In this document: positions 22,912 through 35,882 of the stretch, piece after piece
Layout: every line of letters starts with the position of its first letter
Position numbering within the stretch: the stretch's first letter is position 1
Assembly: GCA_024114885.1 (NCBI GenBank)
Contig: CP099429.1
Span: 1,860,001 to 1,924,000 of the forward strand
Direction: 5' to 3'
Source of the DNA: Septoria linicola
Lineage: Eukaryota; Ascomycota; Dothideomycetes; Mycosphaerellales; Mycosphaerellaceae
DNA length: 64,000 nucleotides
Notes under the pieces: model-generated
What the model saw: only the letters and a program-made list of their open reading frames with translations
Told to the model about the DNA's origin: nothing
Database searches by the model: none
Translations under genes and position numbers: made by a program

Positions 22912-23869
22912 ATAGAGCCGAAGGTAGAGCTATCTCTTCTCTTTTATACTAGAACTAGAAGCGTAGAGGGTAGATAGTAGCCTTAAAGCGAGAACTAACG
23001 TACTATAAATATTAATAAGAGGCCTAAAAGAAGCCTACGTAAGAGGCGACTTAAAGGGCTATAATAATATAGAAGCCTCTAGAATATAGATATCGCTCTA
23101 ACCTAGAAAAGTTATAAACCTCTAGTACCTCTTAGTACGAATCTATTCGGTAATTATCGTATAGATAGTAAGGCGACTTACTATATCAGAGATTTACTCG
23201 AAGTCTCTATACCTATAATAGTCTTCGATTAGACCCTAGTTTAGCGTGAAAACGCTCTCGTTTAGATAGCGTAGAGGCTATAGGATAGGCTAGACCTGTC
23301 TAGGCAATCTCGTATCCTTTAGTATATAGATCGCTTAGAATAAGCTCTAGTATAGCGTAAGACGCTAATCGTTTAGCTAAGGACACTAATTACGTCTAAG
23401 GCCTCGGACTCGGTATATAGTATAGGCTAACGTAATATTATACTACTATAGTTATATAGCGAATTACCTAAATAAGCGAGATAGACGCGCCTAGCTATAA
23501 ACGGTCGAACTATACGACACGACATACCTTACTTATTAGGTATAATTAATATAGCCCTAGTATTATAATAAAAGTTTAACGTTTACCTTCTAATAGCTAA
23601 GAAAATTTTAGACTCTTGTTTTTTAGTTATCGTTTTAAACGATAACTATATTTTATTTAAAAACCTAATTAAGAAGAGTATAATATACTCTTAGAACACC
23701 TTCGAACAAGCTCTATAAGTAAATTAGTATCTATTAGCTAGCCTAAAACACTAGATAGTAGCTTATCTAACCTATTTAATAAGTAAATTCGAAGATTACT
23801 AGTAAAGCTACTACCTACTTTTACTTTATTCTCTCTACTAGACAACGATATGTCTATAGAAGCGAAGGA

Positions 23870-25450
23870 CTAAGGAGGTACTAACCTTAACCCTAAAGCC
23901 GATATCTTTTAAAGACCGAGCTTAGGAGGTAGACTATCTATAGCGTAGTTCTAGCTACTTATAGAGACTATCTAAGTAATCTAAAGCTAGAAAGTAATTA
24001 TCGCTTAGGTTCCGCTACTACCTAGCTCGGACTAGAATCCCTTCTTTAATAAAGAGAACGTAACCGAGTATATTAAGCGCTTTAAAGCACTATATAGTAA
24101 CTATACTATCCTACTTATTAATAATAATAAACAGCTTTACGAGAAGTTACTTACTTAGGTTACGGTTATCTAACGTAGACGGTACTAGCGCCTTAATAGT
24201 TTCTACGACCGAGACTACGCTAAGTTTAAAGAGTCGATTATTAAGGAATACCGAAAGTACGATAATATATATATACTTAGAAACCGCTACTATATAGAAA
24301 ACCTTTATAAGGTCAACTATAGCGAGGATAATAATCTCTTAGAGTACTTGAGGTAGTTTATACTCTACTCTAATACTATGCCTACTTCGTATATAGACGA
24401 GTGTTCTCGTACTCTTCTATTTATACGAGGCCTTCTATTTCGTTTTAGTAAGAGGCTCTAGGCCTATCTTAGGTTAGATCTTAATAACAAGGACTTAGAT
24501 TATAGTAAGCTCTTAAAGATAGCCTAGCGTTAGATTAATAGTAATAAGGACTTTAAATTAGAAGTATATAACGAAGGCGGTAGAGACGTCTAGTAGTTAT
24601 ACGAAGTAGTAAAGAAGTCTGCTCTAAGACTAAACTCTAAGTTCAAGGCTAGAGAAATAGTAGTCTATAAAGGCTATAAGTTAGTAACCGTCGATAATAT
24701 TACCGCTAGTATATAAGACCTTATAATCGCTACGATTTATCGACTCGAAGAAGGAGGCCTATAGCTACTACGTTCGTCGATAGGATAGTAGGCGAAGTCT
24801 TACGATCACGACTATCTATATATTCTAAGGCCTACTTATAGCTAGGAGATTTCGATTAACTTAGCTATAATAGATAATAGGTTAATAATTAAGGCCTATA
24901 TAGCGATCGCTCTAAAGATTTTAGGTTATTAGATATATAGGCTCGAAGGCTATATAGCTATAAACTACGAGTACCTATAGTAGTTCGAGACTAAGAGCTT
25001 AATATATAGAGATCTAAAGACTAGTATTATATACTATAGAACGCCTCGCCTAGGTACGGAAAAGATATAGTACTACTAGGATAAGGAACTACTAAAGCTG
25101 TTCGTATTAATAGGAGTATTAGAGTAGCGTTATAGGAAGATCGATCTTGAAAATATAGATCGTTTATTAATACTAAGAGCGAGCTAGTAGAGGATAGCGA
25201 ACAAGGTAGCTAGTATTAACGGTCCTATTAATATTAGTTAAGTCGCTTCTATTATATAGGAGGATTAGGACGATCTAATTAGCGCCTACGTAGCTAGAGA
25301 TAGCGTAAAGACAAAGTAGAACCTAAATCCTTCTCGACTAGTCGGAGAATAGCTAATAGGAGTATAGAAGTAGATTACGACCTAGGCTATAGCTATAAGA
25401 ACCCGCGCTTATCGTTACCCTTATATTAAAGAGGTTAAAGATAAAAACTA
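23870..25450 (+). pseudogene. gag of the Gypsy element (RIP-broken)
   Basis: In one frame (codon start 24,057) the sequence reads VTEYIKRFKALYSNY, followed by a helical region with LLEYLRQFILYSNT and TLLFIRGLL. This is the pattern of fungal Ty3/Gypsy capsid proteins. Stops are TAG/TAA only. A zinc knuckle could not be identified with confidence. Confidence 0.65.
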
Positions 25451-26066
25451 GCCGGCTCCTTACCTTATAGATATAGGAGAGTTAGAGGATTCTTAAACTT
25501 AGAGATATAATAACGATAAGATCGAGGATAAGTAAATATACGACTATCTAAACGGTCTACTAGTTCTAGTCGCTCCTACGTATACTTAAAAGTAAAAGAA
25601 GGCTAAGGAGCCTCTAAAGACTAAGCGTATAGATAACTACCTTCGAGCTATATACGCTAATAATAACGCTAACGTCTTCTAGATAGACAAAATACTCGAA
25701 TCTAAGGTCTAGTTAAGCTTAGTAGAGATTATTCTCTATAGCGAACGAGCGTCGTATTTCTTATAAGGTCGGGTTCCGAACGATATAGATCTATATAAGA
25801 AGCTTAATAAGCTCTATATAAAGAAGCGTACGAATAGAGGTAGTAGAGCTAAGATTAGCGTATATTCCTTACTATCTAAAGCCTTTAGTAAGTAGGTAGA
25901 GGAGGAGCTAATAAAAGCTATCTTAGTAACCGATATTAAGGCCTTCTAGGTTACTGCTATAGCGATTAATATAGTAAAACCTAGGCCTACTTCTAAGCTT
26001 TACAAGCGGACTAATAATATCCTTCTATTATTTAATAATATCTATTAAATTATTCTAAGTATCTAC

Positions 26067-26333
26067 GTGCCTACGAAGTACGGACCTCGAATAATAGCTT
26101 ATAAGTCCTTAATCGATAAGGGAGCTAAGTTAATAATTATACTAATCGAATACGTTCGAAAGCTTCAAGTTAGTATAACCTCTCTCGGTAATATTACTAT
26201 AGGAGGAGTCGGAGGTAAGGTTACTTTTATTAGGTACTACCTAGAGGTATTAATCGATACCTTTAGCGTTAGAGTTACTATACTATTCCTAGTCTTACTA
26301 GCGAACGGCCCGATCTTACTTAGCCGACTATAG
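26067..26333 (+). pseudogene. aspartic protease fragment of the Gypsy element
   Basis: An 88-codon stretch happens to lack stops. LIDKGAKLIIILIEYVRKL matches the retroviral-type protease pattern, with DKGA where D-S/T-G-A is expected. It lies in the gag frame, whereas reverse transcriptase lies in the -1 frame. Either a programmed -1 shift or an indel therefore separates them, somewhere between 26.33 and 27.4 kb. It is not a stand-alone gene. Confidence 0.65.
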
Positions 26334-27399
26334 GCGCGGCGTATACGCCTAGCTTCTAAGAACTACGATAATAGCTCTTAGAAGGGCTTAATTAGTACTC
26401 TAGATAGCTATATTATTATATTTACTAGCTTTAATAGCTGTAGTAATATACGAACTATAGAACAGGTTCTAGGAAAAGCTAGAGTACTAAGGAACTAGCT
26501 CTAGTCGACGGCACGAGTATAGTAGGGGCTCTAATACGTATATTACGTTAAGATTCGATAGAAGTCGGCGTCTAAACTCTAACTTTTAGTAATTATTAGC
26601 TAAAGAATATAGAGTATACCGTCGAGGACTCTAGATCTTATAATAGCGAGGAGTAGAGAGAGAGATTATAAGCTTTTCAAGCTTCTACTACTCTTTCTAT
26701 ATAAGGTTTAGTAGTTAGAGGTAAAAACTCTACTTAGGAGGGTTAGCTAGTAGAACGTTCTATAGTTGCCTTTTTAAACGACAATTATATTATACCTCCT
26801 ATACTATACTTCAAACTATACTAGTAGTATAGATAGATAAGCGATTAGTACTAGTATTCGTTTACGGTTACCGACAGCCTTAAACTTCTAGAGAATTAAG
26901 TCTTTAACTACCTTACGTAGTAGTTGTCGTATATAAAGGTAATTTACTTTAGAGACTATTTTATAGCCGACTTAATTAGATAAAGCACCTCTCTACGATA
27001 GTAGCTCGAACTATTAAGACGGGTTAATTATAGCTAGACTTAAATATAGTATAACTATCTCGTAGTAGCGGCTGTCGAAAGTAATATTACTAAATTTAGC
27101 TAAAATAGTCGACTTAAGAAGCTTTTACTAGCTACTAGCGAAGCTAAGCTAGCTTATACTAGCGAGCGAGACTTATACTAGGGTATTAGGTATAGTTTTA
27201 ACGATACTATATTAGTGTCTTAATCGAGCTAGAGTTCGAATTATAGGAGCGAATACTTGATAATTACTCGTAGGAAGCTTAGAGAGGCGGAGCTAGCTAT
27301 CTAAGAACCTAGACTCTACGACGAGGTTATTTCTAATAAAGTAGACGACGAGCTTAGCGAAGAGACGTACGTTATCTCGGCTACTATTAATATAGTAGC

Positions 27400-30300
27400 G
27401 GAGAGAGCTCGTAATAAAGAAGCTATAGGGTAGCGGAAGCTAGATAATTATATTAGCGCCTATACTCTTTATAAGCGAGTTACTAACAAGATTAAACTAG
27501 TAAATGCTAACATTACTATAACTAATAGCTTAAACCCTAGTAGACTAAAGGACTAGCGACGGACTTATATTAAGAAGGAAGCGGCTATACTACCTAGTAC
27601 TAGACCTTACGATAGTAAGTACCTAACTAAGAGGTTCTTAACGATCGAGCCTAGATTACGTCTTACGCCTAAATAGCTTATAAAGTTCAAACCTAGTATA
27701 GAACTACTACTAAAGGAGCTAGATTTATTATACTATATACTAAGAAATCGAGAAGCTACCTTTACGTAGGACTTTACGTATTTAGGCCGAATTAATTCTA
27801 ATATTACTCCGCTATAGAAGATTCGAACAGTTCCTTACGAGCTATAGTAGTATCTAGGCTTTAAGCTAAACCTATCTCTATAGTATATCGTAGAAGATAT
27901 ACTAAGGTAACGAATCTAAGCTAGAACTCTTAAGCTATACTATAGTGCCTATCGAAATCCGTACTTCCTTATTAGTAAGAAGATAGAGGTAGGTAAGCTA
28001 AAGAAGTATTAGTTAATTAACGTAGCTTAGAAGTTTAATTAAGTTACTATAAGAGATTCGAACTTACTACTCGACGCTAAGGGCTTCTCTAAGGACTTTA
28101 CTAGTTACGCGCTAGCCTCGTTAGTTAATATCTTCTCTAGATATAACTAAATCCTACTCGATAAATCCTATAGAGACCTTATAGGTTTTGACTTACCGCT
28201 AGGCTTATTATAGTAGACTACGTTACTATAAGGAGCTACGAATTCTATTACCTAGTTCGTTCGTATTATTAATCAAGTGCTTATAGAGTATGTCTCGTAT
28301 AAGGCACGGCCGTTCCTTAATAATATTAGTATTAAAGGGCCTAAGACAAAGTACGATAGTAAAGAGGTTAAACCTAGCCTCTACCGTTACGTTATTAAAT
28401 ATATTATAGCTATAGACGACGTTCTCTATAATATAGAACGAGCTAATATAACTATAGCTTTTAATAAGTTATAGCTTTATTACGAATAACTAGTAATCGT
28501 TAGTTACCTTACTAGTATCGATAGTCGCTATCTAGACTTCGCGAGAGTAGCGAAGATTAAGAAATAGCCGACCTTAGAGAATTAGAAGAAGGTCCGAATC
28601 TTCCTTAGCGTAGTTACGTACTACCGCGTCTAGGTTAAAGGTTTTACGATTATCCTTACTCTACTATTTAAACTCTTACGGAAGGATACTAAGTTTTAAT
28701 AGACTACTAAATACTAACTAGCTAAAGATGTCGTCTTAAAGATACTAGTTTCAGCCCTAGCCCTAGTTACTCTTAACTTTAGAGAAGGAGTAGGACTTAT
28801 TATCGTAGGTATAGATTCGAGTAGTAAAGGTTAGGAATATACGCTTTCCTAATATAATCGAGACGAGCTACTTCTCTACTATCTAGTTCGATATAAATCC
28901 GGCCTATTTAACCTAGTAGAGGTTAAGTACGATACTAGAAAGCGCGAATACCTTAGTATACTAAAGGTATTAAAGAAGCTAAAACTATAGCTGTTCGGAG
29001 TATACTTCTAACTAGAGATTAATATAAATATCCTTGTTTACTAGCTTAATAAGGCTGCCTCTAATTTACTAAATATAGTAATAACGCGCTAGCTAGTATA
29101 GATCTACCTCTTCGACTTTAACGTTATATATGTTCCTAGTAAGAAGTATATAGCTCTAGATTCGTTATTAAGGAAGCCTACTACGCCTAAAGATATAGAG
29201 GCTATAGAGTAGGAAGAAGACGTAGATCTAATAATTAATAAGTAATTCTTCGATATCTTTTACGTTAACGCTTTCTCCGTATAGGTAATTTAGAGCGAGC
29301 TACCTATAATTAATAGGATCTACTCTTAAGAGTTAATAAATATTACTTTCGTACTTATACGAATATAAAGGCCTAAGAGAGTTTCTAATAACGAGTATAA
29401 GCGGTTAAAAAAGAAGTGTTAGCTGTTTTATATTAAGAATAACTAGCTCTAGCGCTAAGAGCGAGTAGCTAGACCTCTATAGCGAGTTATTAATAAACCT
29501 AAAGCGCGAGCTCGTATTATTAAGGTATACTATTATAAGAACGGTTATCGTAGTACTAAATAGACGTATAATCTTATCTAGAAACGATAGTAGTAGGATA
29601 GGGTTTAGGCTTAAATCTCGCTCGCTATTCGGTAATATACTATTTATAGTCTTTAGTATAAGAGATAGGTACCTAGAGAACTATAGATCCCGCTCTAAGT
29701 TATAGTCGGCTAGAGGTAGTATATCGACGGCTTATATGTCTCGAAGAACTATTCGTTAATAGTTATACGCGAATCTCTATCGCGCTAGCTAGAAGTACGT
29801 ATATTCTAGTACCTAGTAAAGAGTATCTTCTTAGTATAGATAGTAAGGTTTATATAGGAAGAGATCTTTTACTAGTAGGGTGCCGCCGTAGAAGTTATCC
29901 TCGATAACTATAAGACTAACCTTAGTAACGTAGAGAAGCTACTACTATCGTATAGTATTAAATATATTAATATTTCGCTATACTACTCTTAGTCTAACGC
30001 TATCGTTAAAGTTAGCTATAAGACAATATTAGACGCTTACTTAAAGCTCTCTAACGGCGGCCTTTATACGATTCGTAACTATATTCTAGCGGTTCTATAG
30101 GTAGAGAGAACGATAATAGTCTCTACTACTAGCCTAATACTATTAGAGGTAATAATTAGGCGCGACGTAGTACTACTAATCGAGCTAGAATACTATACCT
30201 TCTAGATTATAGATTAGGGTAAGGTTAAGACTAGAGTAGAGCTTCTTACGATTCGAGCTCAAGCCCTAGAAGCTATAGAAACGACTATAGAAGAAGGACG

Positions 30301-30600
30301 GCTACGTTAATAGCGTCTCCGAGAATAGAATAAGGCGTACTTTAATAAATATCGCTATATAGATCTTATAGTACTAAAGGAAGGAGATCTCGTATTAGTA
30401 TACTACTCTAAGTTAAAAACTAGCTTCTCCTACAAGCTTACGTTTAGGTAGGAAGGCTCTTTTAGAGTATCTAAAGTATTATAGAAAGGTATATCGTATA
30501 AGCTTAAAGAACTAGATAGCTTAAAACGAGAGTATATCTATAAGAGGATAGATCTTAAGAAATATACCTTTCTATAAGAAAACCTAAAGCTAGTTCTAGA
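27400..30600 (+). pseudogene. pol of the Gypsy element: reverse transcriptase, RNase H, integrase
   Basis: The frame with codon start 27,476 shows successive Ty3/Gypsy landmarks: YRNPYFLISKK near 27,950; TIRDSNLL, ASLVNIFSRYN and LDKSYRDLIGFDLPLGLL (28,040-28,210); LQGATNSIT; RPFLNNISIKGPKTKYDS (28,305-28,360), where the catalytic YxDD-equivalent is FLNN; FLSVVTYYRVW (28,600); and integrase SNAIVKVSYKTILDA near 29,990. Asp-to-Asn at the catalytic pair (GAC to AAC or GAT to AAT) is what RIP on the opposite strand produces. All breaks are TAG/TAA. Confidence 0.9.
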
Positions 30601-32400
30601 TTAGGTTAAACTAGAAGAAATACTACTACTAATAGAGAAGGTTATAGAACTAGGCCTTCTACCTAGGTATAAGTATCTATAGATCTTTATTAGTAAGCTA
30701 TTAGTAATAACTTAAGAAGAAAGAGAGAGTTATATACGCTAGCTACTAATAGAGCTTAAAGAAGAAGTAGAAGACTTAGTAAGCTAAAGACTAAAGCTAG
30801 CCTAGTAGAGTTAAAGATTTAGAAATTCGATAGGCGATACTTAATTAGAGGTATAAGCTAAGATCTAGCTACTAAAGCCTAGCCTCTACTATAAAAGAGC
30901 TAATCTTCCTAAGATCGCGCTATCTTAAGCGCTTCTTTTTATTCCTAGAGCGGCTATCGAGCTCTAATCTAACCTTTCTAAGCGCTTCTCTTAGTCCTAA
31001 AGCTACTATTAAGCTCTAATCGAAGCTTCCTAAGCTTGTAATTTACTAGACTAGTATAAATCTAGCTAAATCTTAGCTATCTTAAGTACTTCTTTTATTC
31101 CTAGAGCTACTATCGAGCTCTAATCTAAGCTTCCTAAGCTTCTCTTTTACTAGATTAGTAGAAATCTAGCTAATCCTAACTATCTCGACGCTATTTTCTA
31201 TAGCTAAGATAAGTATCTATATAGCTAGTTACTCTTCTAAGCTTAACTTTTAAGTATAGACTTTATATCTACTAGCTAACCTACTATCCTACTCCTTTTT
31301 CTAAGTCTCGAGCCTACTATCGCTATAAAAGTTAGCTGTTCTAAGCTACTTTCTACTACTAGGTCTTAAAATCTAAGCTAGATCTATACTTCTAAAGCTC
31401 TTTTCTACTAGCGATTTCTAAGGTTAGTACTACGATCTGTCTTCCTAGAGCCCTTTTCTATTACCGATTAGTAAAGTAAGATAATAATTTTCTGTCCTAA
31501 AGGTCTTTTTACTACTAATTTTTACCTAACTAAAGGAATCGCTAAAGATATTAGTTTCTAGTAGAGAATTCTTAAAGTTTAAGGTTTTTTAGCCTATATA
31601 AAGGTAGAGAAGCTTAAATCTTTAGTAACGACAGCTCTAATAGCTCCTTTCTAGCTATTAACTATAGCGCTAGCGGTCTCTTACGATATAGAAAGCGCGA
31701 TCTAGTAAGTCGACTAGGTATACGAAAAATAAGGCTTTTTTAAGTTAGTAGAAGTAACGACGACGATATCTAAGTCTTAGTTCTCGTTAGCGATAGTAAG
31801 GTATATACTATAGTAGTTAGTAGTAGCGTTAGTAGTATACGATAGCTATAGAAGCGTTAAGGTAAAGTAAACTTTTAGTTATCTTTTTAAATAATAACTA
31901 AAACCTTACGTAACTAAGCTCTACGTATAGACCCCTAATCCTAATAGTAGTTACGCTACTACGATAAGGTATATAATTAGACTACTTTCACGCTCTAAAC
32001 GATCTCTTCTTCCTTATTAACTATTAATTAGTTACTATAGAGCCTTACTTCTATTAAGTTCGATTCTTATCTTTCGTTACTACCTAGTAACGCTATATAG
32101 CTATTTATATACGTGAGTAGTAACTAATATAATAGAAAACTCTATAACTAGTTACGCGCCTAACCCTCCTCGCTATTTAAGTTACTCGTTACTAGTTACG
32201 CGCTTTATATTACTCTAAGCTACTAACACGACTATTTAAAGACGTTCTCTTTCTCTCTCGCGTATAAAGAATAAGACTTCTCCTTTCTAGCGTTCTTTAA
32301 CGCTTAAACGCTTATTAAGACTAGCGCTTTCGCCTTCTATTTTACCTATTCGAAGTCTAATATAAGAACTACCTAGATAAGATTCCTTAAAGAAAAGACG
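30600..32400 (+). other. Gypsy internal region between integrase and second frame
   Basis: The pol frame stays sense-like past integrase into Ser/Leu-rich sequence. Imperfect direct repeats of about 50 bp, about 160 bp apart, lie near 30,920 and 31,080 (TATCGAGCTCTAATCTAA core). No domain recognised. Confidence 0.55.
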
Positions 32401-32499
32401 AAAAATAGCTTCTTTAAGTTCTATATAAGGTATAGCGCTCGCTTATATTAATCGTAAAGGTTCTATCGTTAGCTTCTAGCCTTTAAGTAGACCTCTTAC

Positions 32500-35450
32500 T
32501 AGTATAACAAACCTTAATAACGCTACTAAAGCTATTCTATCGCTAGAGACTCTATAAGAACAAGAGGAGAGTATCGACTTAGTACTTAAGTAGGTCGAGG
32601 AAGTAAACGATAGAATAAAGATCGGTATATTTAACTTCTTTAAACGCCTCTTAGCTAAGATTTTACTAAAGCACCTTAACGTATAGAGCGTAAAGCGCGA
32701 TAATATAAAGAAAATACGCTAAGAAGGCTAAGACTTAGTAAAGGAGAGAAACTTAATCTAGTAGTAGCTACGTATAGAGTTTAGGTACGAGTAGAACTTC
32801 CTTTTCCTTAACTAAGTCTTATACGATAAAGAGATACTTAGGAACCTTCGCTAATAGTTAAATAAGTATAAAGGCGTCTTTAAAGAGAGCGAGCCTAAAG
32901 ACTAGGTCTTCTTAGCGTAGTAAAAGTAAGATCGTTTCTATTAGTAGGTAGCGAACATATTCTCTTATAGCTAGTACTTTTAACTATAGAGGAGTAAGAA
33001 GACTCCTAGCTCGTAAGGCTTAGGCTTTATTAATACGAACTTAGATAGAAGACGCTACTAGAATAAGTTTAAGGTAGAGCTCTCGTAGGTCGACGTGTTT
33101 AGCTACGAGATAAGAGAAGCGCGCCTAGAGGCGAGCTATAAGCTTAATTAGTATAGATTTACGATCAAGCTTACTAAAGGAGAGCGTAAAGGAGAGACTT
33201 TCGAAGAACCGACTTACGTGTTCTCGGTAGTAGAGAGATAGCTCTCGATATCTTATAGACTATTACCTCCTTCTAGAAACCTAAGACCTAATAAACGTCC
33301 CTCTTCCTCTACGCCTAAGAGCCTATCCTTATCTAGTCCTACTCGAAACTCTAGTTAAGAAGAAGAAAAAGAAAGTAATTTGCTTATAACTCTAGAGCCT
33401 CGCCTTAGAGATTCCGTATCGCCTAGTACTATATAGAAGCTAAAAGCCTAATTAGAGAAGTTAACGCTAAGCTCTATAAAGAAGCCTACGCTCGTTCTTC
33501 GTAAGAGTAGGAGGCTTACTAGAATTCGCGCTAGAGAAACTATTACTAACTCGATCGAAACTTCTCCTATACTAAGTACTTTAGATAATAGCGATCCTAC
33601 GTAAGACTAAGTTTTGCCTACGATAGAGCTACTACTAGGTCTATAACGCCTATCGCTAATCGTACTAGAAGATAATAGTAGAATTAAGCTAGAGAGCGAC
33701 TTAGAGCCTAATCTACGCTACTAGGCTTATATAAAGGATAGTATTACCTCTAAAGTCTACTACTATATAATCGTTAGCGGAGCTCTTAAAGAAGTCGATA
33801 ATATCTAGGAGAAGAAGAAGGTAGCTAAGAGCTACGCTTTAATTAACGTTCTTCTGTACCTTAGCTAGCTTCTTTATAAAGAATATATAGCTAAGATAAG
33901 TAATACTATAGGTTTAAAGCTACTAAAGATAGCTAACGTAACGTATACTCTCTACTAGCGTATTATTTAGATAGGTAGTATAGCCGATCTCTAAGCCCTT
34001 ATCGCCTAGAATACTTAAAACCGGACGTAGTTTAAGCTAGAAGCGAATACTTTCTTCTCTAAGCCTATAGGACGTACTCGTCGCGGTAAGAAGGGTACTA
34101 ATACTTAGAAGCTAGAGGACGATATTAACGCTCTAATACGTAAGATAGGTAGAAGCTATCTCGGACCCTTTTAGTTCGTAGTAACTAAAGTAGACTTGAA
34201 GGTTACTTCTAACGTCTATTAGAAGGCTTAGGAGCTCTTAGACTACGATAGTAATAAGAGTACCTAGACCGATTATAGCTTCCTCTTTTATTCTTCTTCT
34301 ACTAGAGGCCTATTTTAGATCCTAGACTCTTTACTCGAAGCTATACGGTATAAGTTTATAGTATATCGATAGTATAATATAGCTATTAGTTAGTATAGTT
34401 AGTCTCGCGGCATATAGTACTCGCTATCCTAATAGCTTCTTCGCTAATATCCTTTACTATAGCTATACTAGCTAGTTACTACTCTATATACGACTATTAA
34501 GTACGTAGCCTACCTATCCGCTACCTTTTATATCTTCGACGATAAGGTTAGTTCTAACTATCCTAATAGCTTCTAGTATATCGCCTTAAACGAGAATATA
34601 CTACTTAAGAAGAAAGAGCTTGATTAGGTTTAATTTACGATCTCTCTAGACGATACTAGCGATAGAGGACGACTTTTACTAACCTCGGACACGATCGGTA
34701 ATAGGCTCTTTAACTCTAAGGAGGCAAAGTAGCTAGTAAGGCGTATTATCGCTAATAAGTAAAGCTACAGTATAGGTTTTATCGAAACTATACCTCTAGT
34801 AATTACTAACGAAATAAAAGCTAATCTTAAGCTTAGTTAGAAGAACCCTTATATTAAAGCGAGCTCGCTAGTTATTTCGTACCCCTACCTCCCTTAGTAG
34901 TATACTCGTACTAACGAAGAGTATCGTATAATTCCGATAGTGTTTCTAGCCTACTCTAATAGTCGAACGTTAGATAAGCTACCTAATAGTAACTACGTTA
35001 ACGTTCCTACGATCTATAGCGTATATCTCTACTACGAGCGGATACCTTTTATAGCTTCCGGCACTATATACTCTACGCGAGTAATAAAACCCTTCGCTAC
35101 TAAGGTACTTCTAACTAGTCTAGGCCCGATTTCCGATACCTTAGTAGGCCGAGTTCTATAGACGGATTAGGTAGTAAGTATAGAGATAAAGAAGCTCTTT
35201 AGTATAAGTAAGAAGGAGTTCAAGGTCTATATAGCTAAGTAGTAGACTACGGCTAAAGCTTAGTTCGATACTACCTACGCTATAGCTATAGATATTAAGG
35301 AGTAGGTGTTTAGCGAAGCTAGCTTTATAAACGTAGATAGTAACTTAGAAGTGTTAGTATCGAAGAAAAGAGAGGCCGTTCCTAAGGAGATCTCTAAGGA
35401 TATAGTAGAAGAGTAGCGTCTAGCGAATAATAATCGGATCTAAGAAGGTG
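32500..35450 (+). pseudogene. extra long reading frame 3' of pol in the Gypsy element, function unknown
   Basis: From about 32,500 to 35,450 a single frame (same phase as 32,762 and 34,940) reads as protein for roughly 950 codons, broken only by TAG/TAA. Pieces include GKKGTNTQKLEDDINALIRK and a 73-codon stop-free run at 34,940-35,161 (SNSRTLDKLPNSNYVNV). It has an acidic, Ser/Thr-rich N-terminal half and a more globular C-terminal half. It is in sense orientation, directly before the right LTR, where envelope-like or captured genes sit in other Ty3 elements. No membrane segment or known domain is recognised. Confidence 0.6.
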
Positions 35451-35603
35451 TTTTTAATAGTTATCGTTAGAAAAGGTAACTATTTAATAGGCCTCTAATT
35501 AAAAGTTTAATAGACTTTAATAGAAAACTAACTAGTTTTAAGCAATTCTAAGTAAGATCTACGAGTAGTTAGGTGTCTAGTTAGATACTAAGAAAGAGAG
35601 GAT

Positions 35604-35882
35604 TAGTAAGGTAAAGGCCTACCTACATACTATACTTAGCGCTTTTAGTATAAAAGCAAGGTAGTAGCTCGTTTCTAAGATAGGAATATTTACTCTACTT
35701 AATTAATTCAATGTCTTATAGTCCTAGTATAGGCTCTTAGTCTTAGGACTACTATTTTAAGCTCGTTACTACTATTTAATTAACGTATTATAAGACTATT
35801 ACTCTCTAAACAGGTCTTGTTTTATAGCGACTACTCTTATACCTACCTAGGAGGTTAGTATTAAGATAGTTATTATCTATTA
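35604..35882 (+). repeat. right LTR of the Gypsy element
   Basis: 279 bp, the same length as the left LTR. It begins TAGTAAGG and ends TCTATTA, directly followed by the CTAG target duplication and then hAT-1 sequence. Confidence 0.9.

Larger units (their letters stand above)
22633..35882 (+). mobile_element. Ty3/Gypsy LTR retrotransposon, 13.25 kb, RIP-inactivated
   Basis: Bounded by two 279-bp LTRs and flanked by CTAG (or ACTAG) duplications at 22629-22632 and 35883-35886. The uninterrupted site is preserved in hAT-2 near 47,019-47,024 (AATTAG, the C of CTAG changed to T). The internal order is gag, protease, reverse transcriptase, RNase H, integrase (pol order of Ty3/Gypsy), then a further long reading frame. 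All frames are broken only by TAG/TAA, as expected from RIP of CAG, CAA and TGG codons. The length is far above the 5-8 kb usual for fungal Gypsy elements. Confidence 0.93.

Noticed and set aside
26067..26333. 88-codon ORF as an independent gene in the RIPped block
   Set aside because: It is a stop-free remnant of the Gypsy protease inside a much longer broken frame.
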